64,000 nucleotides of DNA from Paraspadella gotoi (taxonomy: Eukaryota; Chaetognatha): contig CM119268.1 in NCBI GenBank assembly GCA_051294375.1, positions 4,921,878-4,985,877 of the forward strand, in the 5' to 3' direction. A program made the position numbers and the translations under genes. Shown here one piece after another: positions 39,192 through 49,566 of the stretch (the first letter of the stretch is position 1; every line of letters begins with the position of its first letter). The notes under the pieces are model-generated. The model was not told the DNA's origin and searched no databases. It saw only the letters and a program-made list of their open reading frames with translations.

Positions 39192-41192
39192 AGATTCAAT
39201 TCAAAAAATCCCGCGCGAATCGAAGAGACTAAAAAAATAGAAAAGAAAAAAGAAAGAAGATTTTTAAAAATTCGTCGTACTTGTAGTGTGATTATTTCTT
39301 CTTTTTTTTTAAATTTTTGTCATTACTACCCTTCTTCGTTATTTCAGAAGAGTAAAACCTAAAATTGTTTTTTTTGCAGAGTGAGAAGAGAGTAAGAGAG
39401 AGAGAAGGGAAGAGAGAGAGAGAGAGAGAGAGAGAAGAGAAGAAAGGAGAGAGAGAGAGAGAGAAGGAGACGAGACCGAGAGGGGACTGCGGGGAGAATA
39501 AGTTGCACTAGAATTTGAAATGTATGAGAATAAGTATCACAATTCTTATATTATCTCGCAAAATTAGGTTTCTTTCGAATTTTATAAGTTTTTTATTGTT
39601 TTTTTTTCTTGTTAGTAAAAAGTCACCAAACCCAAAAAATCGTTGTTTTTTAATTTTAATCTTTACTTTTCTCATCTTATTAATAACATACCGACATCGT
39701 AACAAATTTGTTTAGATGCATATTGCGCTCTTCTTCTCTCTCTCTCCCTCCCTCTCTCTCTCTCTTTCACACTCTCTCCGCCAGTGATCCTCCCCGCCCT
39801 ATTTTTTTCCGTTTAAATTCTTTAAACATTTCAAATTATGGACCCCTTTGGTATGAATATTCTCTCTCTCTCTCAACTATAACAAACACCGTCGTTGAAA
39901 ATCCTTTGTTTTAAATTGCCGAATTCCCCCTCCTCCTCATTCCACCGAATCCCCCTCTCCCATCTCTTGACATCATCGCTCGATTAAAAAACAAAACAAA
40001 AACAAACAATTGCATTTGTTTACATTTAAGAAATCGAGCTTAGCCTTAGGGTGAAGAAGACGTATTAGTTACTCAAGTATCACAGAAATTAAAGAGAGAA
40101 ATGGAGGGAAAGCTGACTTTTTAGCATTAGATAATAATTATAAAAACAATACCCGAATAAAAATTAGTAAAAACGATTTCATAGCTGTACCGAATTTAAA
40201 CCCCAACATACATAGCATAGGATATTTTTGCCTAAAATGAGCAAAAAACTTAACCTGATCGCTTTTAACCTATTACTTAATGATTTAAATTACTAATAAT
40301 CATTTATCGTCTCAGGTAAATCAACTCCGAAACCTCAATATTAAGAAAAAGATTAAGATTCCGTTCACGAATACTGTAAACGCGGATGCAGAGAAGCTGC
40401 GACAGAGACGCTGCCGCTGCTGGAACAAAGTCTTTGCAAAACTCGCAGTCACCCGTTTTAGATTCTTTATGTCCGTATCACAGGATCAGTCAAGTATTCT
40501 AATCCAATTACTGGACCTGTTTTCTTCAAACTGAACACTAAACACTAAATAAAAAGCGAGAGATCCTCGCTCGCTTAATTTTCCCAAAACTCCGGTTCAA
40601 TTTCAAACTGGCGACTGTGTCAGCTGTTGAGGTTTTTGGTCTTAAAAAGATCAAATGATCTTTGATCCTCTCGCGATATCTCTTTTCATTTAGACCAGAC
40701 AAAACACAGCCGGAATCAGCTGGCGTCAGTAAAAACACTTGTTGAGACGAACCCGTAGTGCTGTACTAAATAGTAAATACCTAATTGTAACGGGGGATTC
40801 GTCAATATCAAATCTTGATATGATTTGCTCATAACTGGTAAAATACACAACGCATTAAAATTTAAGTTAAAAACTAAAAACAGCATAGTATACATTTAAA
40901 TTTTTTTAAATTTGCAAACTTACTTACAAAATATATATATACATGGAACTTCAAAGTCTTAGGACCTAAGATACACTAGACAATTTACACATATTTAACA
41001 ATCTTAGAAAAAAAGATTATTAATATCACGAGACATTTTGAAACAACCTACCGTATTATAACTCAATTATAACTCTAGAAAAAACATACCTAACTCTACT
41101 TACTAACTCGATTCTACTTTAGGTTTAAGCAAAAACTTAAAAAAAAAAATTTAATCAAAACATAAAACCTAAAAAAAAACTAAATCCAAAAA
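39192..41192. other. PKG 3' region and FMO upstream region, contig E
   Basis: Second copy of 33371-35449, again without coding content. The 39385-39480 GA-rich segment is shorter and more interrupted than its partner. AAAATGGCG at the FMO start is a favourable initiation context. Confidence 0.75.
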
Positions 41193-41705
41193 ATGGCGAC
41201 TTCCGGCCGCAAGCGAGTGGGCGTGGTCGGCGCGGGCGTTTCCGGACTTGCAGCCTTGAAGCAATGTCTAGACGCCGGGCTGGAACCGACGGCCTTCGAG
41301 CGACACTCCCGCCTCGGCGGCATTTGGGCATTCGACGAGACACTCCGGGATGGACAAGGCTCCGCTCTTTACGAGGCCGTCGTAACCAACACCTCCAAGG
41401 AGATCTCGTGCTTTTCCGGTGAGTCGAGAATGTTTACTCTTTTAATCTTTATTTTATTAACTCTGATTTTGGTATACCATATAAGTTATGGTGTATGTTG
41501 ATAAAATTTCGTAAAATTCCACGCTTTTCTTTTGTATCATTTCAGTCAAATAATTCAGACTGATTCTCTATTTATCGTCGTTTATTTATCATCTAAAAAC
41601 ATAAGAGAGTGGTTATTTTGAATACAATTTAAAAGCCTGAAAAGGTTAATAAAAACATTTTACGACTTTACGAAAAGGGAAGCTAAGTACAGTTAATAAA
41701 CTGGA

Positions 41706-41754
<49 letters not shown>

Positions 41755-42724
41755 TCGATTGAAAGCATTCAGGGTCCTGCTACAACCCTCCATAGCCTGT
41801 TATTTACCGACTTAACAATTTTTACATTGGTTGATCAAATTTAAATACGTAATAATATATAAATATATTATAACAAGTTGGTTTCCCCCCCCCCGCGCCC
41901 TTCCTTCCGTCGACTTCGTCCTTACCCAAAACAATCTTAAGACTTTCCCTACCACCTCAAAGACCCGCCTTACTTACCTCATCGTAAAGTCCTTAGCTAT
42001 TACCAAAGATTCGCCCAACACCACAAGCTCGTTGATCGCATCCGCTTCGGCACGAGCGTCGTCCGAATAGAGAGGGCGCCACGGGACGGTGAGAGGGCGC
42101 CGGGGGACGGGAAGACGGCGTCGTCCACCGTCGACGATTCCGGCTGGAAGATAAAGACGAAAACGACCGACGAAAATGGGGAAACGAAAGAAGAAGAACA
42201 TATTTTCGATTTCGTTCTTTTGTGCAGCGGAGTTTATTCGAAACCTTTTGTGCCGGGTGAGTTATTTGTTTAAGATTTATTAGATAATTTTGAATGGTTG
42301 ATGGAGTCATTTTGAATCGTTCGATTTGTTAATTCTTGAATTGTAGGATTTATTTTAAAATTTCAGTTTTCGTGATGTATCTTTTGATTCATCTATTGAT
42401 TAATCTATTGATTAATCTATTTATTGATTAAATGATTATTTGATATATCATCGACGGTAAATCGTTGCTTGATTTCTGTTCTCTTTTTTTATTTCCAATA
42501 ACGCCCAGATATCCCCGGCCTCTCTTCCTTCGCCGGCCGCGTCATCCACTCGAACGAGTTCCGGCGCGCCGCCGATTTTTCCGGCGCCGATGTCGTCGTC
42601 GTCATCGGCGCGTCTCACTCGGCCGGCGACGTCGCCGTCGAGGCTTCGCGAGTCGTTGATCAAGTTTGGTTGAGCGCGAGGAATGGGACTTGGATAATAC
42701 CCAGGGCGGTGGGTAAAATGGGGA

Positions 42725-42807
<83 letters not shown>

Positions 42808-45487
42808 CTATATAACCCGACATACGATATCTCTCTCTCCCAACGCTACGTCGCAGGGTCCCGGCGGCGTTCCTGTCGACTTCTTCGCCCTGACGCGCTT
42901 CAATCAACTCTGGGTTCCAGAGTCTGTCCGCTCCTTCATCGGCGGGCGAACCCTCGACGGAAGGATCGGGCACGAGCGGTTTGGGCTGAAATCGACCCGA
43001 CCCCTCCTGCAGGGCAGCACCATGGTCAACGACGAGATTGTGGCGAGGATCCTGGCCGGAGAGGTGAGAAGCGGCGAGGTGGGATGTGGAGGATGAAACT
43101 GGGGCTGAGTAATTTTTTAAGATCTGAGGAAAGCCAGAAAGATTTAAGGTGCGACTGGGTGATGGGTAAACGAGACAGACTGACAGAAGGACGGATTGAA
43201 ATATCTGTTTCTGCCTTACTTGTTCATGCGGTCCAGTAGAAATATAGGTACGATTTAGCGCGACAATGTGACAATAAGGTAGGGTGAATAACTAGTATAA
43301 AAAATCAGAAGAAATAGGAACCGGTAAGTGACTACATTTATTTTTATTTGAAACATTGTGTTTTTTTTCCTTTCTGTTTCGTTGAAGAAGACTCGTATGT
43401 GAGTCGAAACATGTCCGTTTCACTATGAAATAAAAATCGTTGTTAAATCTCTCTTCATACTTTGTATTTGAAACATATAAATGCGGCAAAAATTCATAAC
43501 TTTTAATGTTTAAAAAATAAATTCCGAGCTATACCTTACAGTTAGGACTAAAATGCTTAGACGAATTCAAATTAAAAGTTTTTATATATATACAGTAAGT
43601 TATAAAACTTTTATTACTGACAGATAAAAGCTAAGCCAGACGTCAAACGTTTCACTCAAAATGGAATCGAATTCGTTGATGGAACGAAAGTAGAAAATGT
43701 CGACGTCGTCGTCTTCGCTACCGGGTAAGTCTCCGATACAGTCTGGACAACAGGGTGAGTTACGAGCGATTTTTAAATACGAAATTTAAATACGTGATTT
43801 TTATGCGCAGTTTCTATTTTTAAATGAAAATTATTGCCATAAATAATTACAACAATATAATTTCACAATTACTAATAAGTTTTATACAAGGTTTATAATC
43901 TCGCTTGCGGTAGTACATGATGAAAGCAATCATAACTTGACTTTTATTTCTTGCAAAATAAAAAAAAATTCAATAAAAAAGTATTAATGAGGTAAAACAA
44001 CAAATGTTTTCCTTCTCCTCCTTTATTAACAATTAATGTTAAAATAAAACGTTGATAACGTCGAATATATTTTTTATGATTCAGCTACACTCCGACCTGG
44101 TCGTACATCGACTCGAGTTTAGTTCCGTCCGGAGAAGAAAAAATGAATCTTTACGAATACGTTTTCCCGCCAAAATTGGGACGACATCCGACCCTGGCGG
44201 TCATAGGGAGCGCGACTGGACCAGGTTTTTTCCAAAAAAAATGTGTTTCATTGTTTTGGGTTTTTTTATCGAGCCATGACCGGCGAAGCCGGGTCAGGCT
44301 CTATAATGTTTTAGTATTGCTTCTTTGTGACGTAGTCGTCGTCTGTCGTCGTCGTCGTCGGCGTCACGCTTTTTTGTATAAAAACTACTGCGCTTTTATA
44401 GTTTTGGCTGGGACTTACCGTTTTTTTTTTAAATAATTATTATATGAATTATTATAAGTTTTACAAAGTGTGCGTCATAGTAAGTTAAAAATTTAGATAT
44501 GGCTTCTCAACTTGAAATAGCTTTGATATTTTTTTTAACATTTGGATTTAGTATTTTTTGTTTGAATTTCTTTCATTATGATTTACTGTATGCAAATGAG
44601 ATTATTGTTACTCATTATAATATCCAAATTAGTATATAGAATGCTTTAAGCTAATTTACATATTGCAGTATATAATATGAAGATGAAATTCAAAAATTTT
44701 TTTTAAATTTCTATAAAAATGGAACTCAAAGGATTTTTTTTAATGAGAAGCTTATTTAATTTTTAATACTAAAAATAAAATCTTTTACACAGCTGCGATT
44801 GGAAAAAATTGGAAAAGTTTTCAATTGTAAACCATTGTAACATTTTTTGCCTTTTTTTATTTATTTTTTAATTTATATATTTTTTTAGGCGCTGCCTTTT
44901 CTGGATCGTTTAAAAACGAGTTCAGTTTCTCTCTGTCTCTCTTTGTGTGCGATCTCTTGCGTGATCGTCTTTTTGAAAAATTTCTGATTATTTTTTCTTT
45001 CTAAAAACATATATTATTTGATCAGGCGCTGCCTTTTCTGAATCGTTTTAAAAAACGAGGTCAGGCTCTCTCTATCTCTCCCTCCGTCTCCTCCGTCTCT
45101 CTCTTCTCTCTTCTCTCTCTCTCTTCTCTCTCTTTTTTTTTCAAAAAAAATTATTCACTTTGTTTTACCACCGTTTTTGAAAAATTCTTATTATTTCTTT
45201 CCTTCTAAAAACTTTTATTATCGCCATTTATTCGCGCTTCTTTCTCATACAAAATCCCAAATTACATCTGAGATTTTCTGGATTTTTTTGAGAAAATGTG
45301 GAGATAACTTACTTGACCTGGATTTCGTGGCCGTTGCGGGCAACGAGTAACAATGTCGAGGAACATGACCTAATAACGGTTTTGATGGCAACGGAAACGT
45401 TACGTGTATAAAAAAAATCAACTTGACCGAGATCACGCCGATATAAACAAGAGTGTCCTAAATTGCGTATCGTTGGCGGGAAAACTT

Positions 45488-45518
<31 letters not shown>

Positions 45519-45558
45519 ACAAAAAAAATTTTATGTCACGTTGTAAAACGAGTTCCGG

Positions 45559-45590
<32 letters not shown>

Positions 45591-46503
45591 CTATCTGTCT
45601 CTCTCTCTCTTTCTCTCTTTCTATCTCTTTTTTTTGTACAAAAATATTTTTAGTCACCTTTTTTCACCTCCGTCATTATACGAGTTCCGGCTCTCTCTAT
45701 CTCTCTTCCTCTTTATTTAAAAAAAAAAAAAATTTTTTAGTCTACTTTTTTTTTCACCAGGCGACGAGTAACGAGTAACGAGTTCCGGCTCTGTTCAGCT
45801 TTTTTTCTTCTCTCTCTTCTCTCTCTCTCAATTTACCATCGTTCGTTTTTTGAAAAATTCTTATTATTTTTTTCCTTCTAAAAATTTTATTATCGCCATT
45901 TTTTTTTTTCTCTATACAAAATCCCAAATTTACATCCGAGATTTCATGGATTCATTTTAAGAATGCAGGCAATGTCACATGTACATCAGCTTGCTGCTGT
46001 ACATATAGCTGTATATGTCCGGCAATTGCGGATTAATTTAATTGCATATATTACTTTCTACCAAAAAAATTTTTTGTTTTTGTTTATTACTGTAACTTTG
46101 GACCGGTCGGCCACTATTGGAAATTATATCTAAAATAGGAGTTGAGAAGAGAGATATTGTCAAATTACATACTTTTTTGTTATTCTACAATTTTACAATT
46201 TTAAAATTGTAAATTTTTTTAGTGTATATATTTAATCATTTTTATTCTTTTTTAAATAATAATATTGTTTGTTGGGATAAATATTTATAAATTAGTTAAT
46301 ATGCAATATGAAATTTGACCTCGGTCTGGTTTCTTCTTAAAAAAAAAGAACAATCTAAAATTTCATTCAAGATTAAAACTTTTTTAAGATGAGGACATAA
46401 AATTTTTTTTGATAAGTAAAAAATATTAGAAAGGAAAAGAGTTCGCCTACTCAGATACGTCAAAAACGAGTTCAGCTCTGCAGGGCGGTCCAGCTTCTCT
46501 CTA

Positions 46504-46538
<35 letters not shown>

Positions 46539-48095
46539 CTCTTTTTTCTTTCTATTTATTCCGCGCTTTTTTCTCAATACAAAATCCCAAATTTACATCC
46601 GAGATTTTCGTGAATTTTTTTTCAAAATTTTGATTATCTTTTATATAACGAGAGTGAAAACTGACAGCTCTCTCTCATCTTTCTCTCTCTCTCTCTCTTT
46701 CATTCTTTTATTTAGATAATGATTTCATCGTCAATGAATGACTATCATCGCATCATGAATGATTATCATCATATCCAATGATTATCATCACATCAATGAA
46801 TGACTATCATCGCATCAATCTTTGTTATATTCACATCAGTTATTTTGTTATCATCGCATCAATATTGGTTATCATCGCATCAATATTTGTATTATCGCAT
46901 CCAATATCTGGTTACCATCGAAGCGGCTCGATCCCTATTGCTTTTAAGATTTTTTTTTTATAATTTACTCTTACCACTTCTAAAAGTCTTACCAACTTAC
47001 CTTATTCCAAAGAGTATAAATTTAATTTTGTTAGTCTTGTTAATACATTTTAAATTCATAAGTGCAATAAATGGAGGATTTAATGATTGAATTAAAACAG
47101 TAAATTAAATATTACATAAAATATTAAACTTCAACTATTTAAAGTCAAATTATATAAAGATTTAAATTGAAACAGTAAAAAATATTATTGATATCAGGTA
47201 GGGAAATATTCTTGAATTATTTAAATTAAGAAAGTTTTGATTGAAAGCTCGCTTGCTTAGCCAGGAGTCAGAAGGAAAGACTTAGCTCGTTTATTGAATG
47301 TATGGATAATTTTTCTAAAGGCTGTATCTCTCTGACTTCCCCTGCCTCAGGCGCCCACGGACCCGTGATAGAAATGCAATGCCGATGGGCCACCCGGATA
47401 TTCAACCGTGAAATCCATCTTCCTTCTCCGGATGTAATGAGGCAACACGTTCGACGGGAGAAGGCGGAGACCCTGGCGAGATTCGGCAGACCGAGAGCGG
47501 CCGTACTGATGATTCCTTACCTGGACAGAATTGCCTCTTACGTCGGGTGCAGACCTAATTTGGTCAAGTTGGCGCTCACTGATCCGAGATTGGCTTTCAA
47601 GTTAGTAAATGAATATATGAAATTGGTACAACCAATATAAAAATTATCCATTCATTTAATAAATAAGCTATCTTGCCCCTGACTTTGGACAGGCTTTGCT
47701 ACAGTAGATAAAATTACAATTTGAAGTTCTTAAATTTTGCTTAAAAATAAATATAAAAAAGTATACGACAAAAATTAAATAAATCATAAATTATCAATAG
47801 ATATACAAAAAAAAAAAAAGAAACCTAGACTGTTTAAACATTAAACTTTTTTGTCAGCATTTTATTCGGTCCCTGCGTGTCGCCGATTTATCGCTTGACG
47901 GGCCCTAACCCATGGCCTGGAGCCCGCGATGCCATTTTATCCGCGAAATACAACACAGCGGCGCCGACAATGACTCGTAGTGTTGGATCTACAAACTATA
48001 AAAACAAAGGCGTCAAAACTTTCGAATTTACGTTTTTATTTGCTTGCTTGTTAGCTTGTTTCTCCGTGGCCCTTTATAATTTATTACATGTTTGA
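41193..48095 (+). CDS. Flavin-containing monooxygenase, eight exons, tail-anchored
   Basis: Exons 41193-41418, 41942-42256, 42509-42708, 42857-43063, 43624-43724, 44085-44224, 47351-47600 and 47858-48095 total 1677 bases: 558 residues and a stop, with every phase matching. Motifs: FAD site GAGVSG (13-18), FMO signature FxGxxxHxxxF (188-198), NADPH site GASHSA (214-219), FATGY (about 347-351), and the C-terminal block [17 protein letters not shown] of classical FMOs. Residues 535-558 are a hydrophobic helix, the ER tail anchor of this family. The enzyme would use FAD, NADPH and O2 to oxygenate soft nucleophiles such as tertiary amines and sulfides. Exon 2 encodes a hydrophilic stretch (about 130-165) some 20 residues longer than in mammalian FMOs. 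Donors of introns 3 (GTGGGT) and 6 (GTTTTT) are weak. It is divided over two contigs only in the duplicate upstream. Confidence 0.95.
42727..42801. repeat. (CT)n microsatellite in FMO intron 3
   Basis: The 148-base intron 3 (42709-42856) is half CT repeat, ending in a CT-rich acceptor, CGCAG. Confidence 0.95.
43381..43455 (+). mobile_element. Penelope/hammerhead-like terminal motif
   Basis: TGAAGAAGACTC, then GTATGT, then GAGTCGAAAC: a five-base-pair stem (GACTC/GAGTC) set between a TGAAGA-type core and GAAAC, followed by ATGTCC and an A-rich tail. This layout resembles the hammerhead-related terminal motif of Penelope-like elements. The expected leading C of CUGANGA is a T here, so ribozyme activity is doubtful. 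It lies in FMO intron 4; a noisier copy is at 37697-37760. Confidence 0.35.
44880..46640. repeat. Degenerate repeat array in FMO intron 6
   Basis: Two motifs recur. One is AAAACGAG followed by TTCAG or TTCCGGCTCTCTC (near 44915, 45052, 45548, 45680, 45778 and 46463). The other, about 110 bases, holds TTGAAAAATTCTTATTATTT, TTATCGCCATTT and ACAAAATCCCAAATTTACAT (near 45175, 45850 and, in part, 46545). CT runs separate them. No coding frame is convincing. The array fills most of the 3.1-kb intron. Confidence 0.7.
46730..46925. repeat. Degenerate TATCATCGCATCAAT minisatellite
   Basis: About nine imperfect units of roughly 20 bases around ATCATCGCATCAAT, in FMO intron 6. Short frames rich in Ile and His here are repeat artefacts. 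Confidence 0.75.
47610..47700 (+). repeat. Dispersed repeat fragment in FMO intron 7
   Basis: Shares GAAATTGGTACAA, then CATTCATTTAATAAATAA, then TTGCCCCTGACTTTGGAC with the repeat at 29364-29430 and its inverted copy near 24480-24560. It begins almost at the donor of exon 7. Confidence 0.6.
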
Positions 48096-49084
48096 TCTTT
48101 CCCTCTATTAAATTAAAATTAAAACATTTTAGATCTTGTAACGCTTTTGCGCATAAGTGGCGTTGTCGGCGTTCCAAATTATAGATCGCCTTTTTCATGA
48201 TTTAATTTGTGTGTATGAAGCTGAAAATTTCTATTCAACTTCTCATCATTGGTGTCCTTAAAATTGGGACAGTTATTAAATATATTTTGTTTACGTTTTA
48301 TCAAAACAAACAAATATCCTTTATTTTATTTTTATGTCTCCTTCTCTATCTCTGTTCTCTTTAATTATATGTAGCTATCTCTCTCTTTTCCCCAGTGCTG
48401 ATTCATCGGAAAATAAAAAACGAGTCTGCAGCTGGCTCTGCAGGGGCTCTTTCTTTTTCTCTCTTTTCTCCTGCTGCTTCTGCCTTTTGATTTTTTTTCT
48501 GACTGCCTCTGCTGCTGCCGCTGCTGATTCGTCCACAAACGATTTGGCCTCTCTCTCTCTCCAATTTTATTTTAAAAAAAATTGAATTAGGATTGAACTC
48601 ATAAAATTAGGCATCGCATTCGTGCATGTTATCATTTTGCTATCGCAACATCGGGTTTTTATTTCGTTTTTATTTCTCTCTCTCTGTCTCTTTATGCAAT
48701 TGCGACGATCCTTATGCTTTTAAGATTTTTCATTTATCTTTTATGTAACCTCAACTAAAAAAATATGATTCGTAATCTTATCTAAAAATAAATATGTTAT
48801 GGTAAAATACTGAATAAAAGTTTGTTGGTCAATTATGTAGTAAATGACTAGAGCGTAGAGATGGTTTATTTTTGATCTAAAATTAATATTTTAAGCAATT
48901 CTAAGCAAGTTATACAAAGAACGAGTTTTAAAAATCTATAGAACAAAATAACAAAAAAACAACTAACTACGTATATTAATTGTATTTTCACTATTGAGAG
49001 GCAGGGCAAGTACAAAAACGATATTTTTTTGCCAAATATTCCGACTTATTTTTTAATTCTCTTCACTGATTTTGAAATCGTGAA
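48096..49084. other. FMO downstream region, no gene seen
   Basis: AT-rich sequence after the FMO stop with several AATAAA-type hexamers (for example near 48412). A CTG/CT-rich patch at 48470-48540 gives a short Ser/Ala frame with no family signature. Confidence 0.7.
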
Positions 49085-49397
49085 TTAGTTTTTTCTTTTT
49101 TTTCCCCCCGACATAGTTTTAATTACTGAAGCATTGTTGAAATCTGGAGTTTGGGCACAGTATTCGTAGCGTTTGCTGATGCCAGGGTGGTGCCATTGTT
49201 TTTTGGCGATTGCCTTTTCGTCTTCTGTCCATCTTGCTTTGGAAGCTTCTATACGTCTGGCTAACGTAGATCGATTTAGATGAGCAAGGGCATCGAAACT
49301 TTCCACCCCTCCCGAGTTCAGGATGCGAGCGGTTTTTGCTACATAGTATGTCTTTTAATTTTGTTGCAGAGGTAAAGCATGTATTTACTCCGGCCAT
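49085..49397 (-). mobile_element. Probable Penelope-like element remnant (GIY-YIG-like, frameshifted)
   Basis: On the minus strand one frame reads KDILCSKNRSHPELGRGGKF, then RCPCSSKSIYVSQTYRSFQS. This resembles the linker and GIY-YIG start (GVYxIPC..C..xYVGQTxRSF) at the C-terminus of Penelope-like reverse transcriptases. A neighbouring frame then carries on with ARRIEASKARWTEDEKAIAK and FNNASVI, as the rest of such a domain might after a frameshift. The first Gly-Ile-Tyr has become GKF and the second YIG is YVS. No reverse transcriptase is present. Identification is by pattern only. Confidence 0.35.
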
Positions 49398-49566
49398 AGT
49401 TTTTGTACTTGCACTGCCTCTCCATAGTGAAAATACTATTAATACTTAAATACTACTCAGTGCATGTGACGACTTTTAAAGAACAACTAACTGCTTTTGC
49501 GATATCATTAATATCTTAATGATAACTAATTTAGCCTTTCGACGAGGCTAATCTACAATACAGACT

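Noticed and set aside
35450-43724. Tandem FMO gene duplication
   Set aside because: The first copy stops exactly at an N run and intergenic and intronic sequence is the same in both; the PKG 3' end is duplicated with it. Overlapping contig ends explain it.
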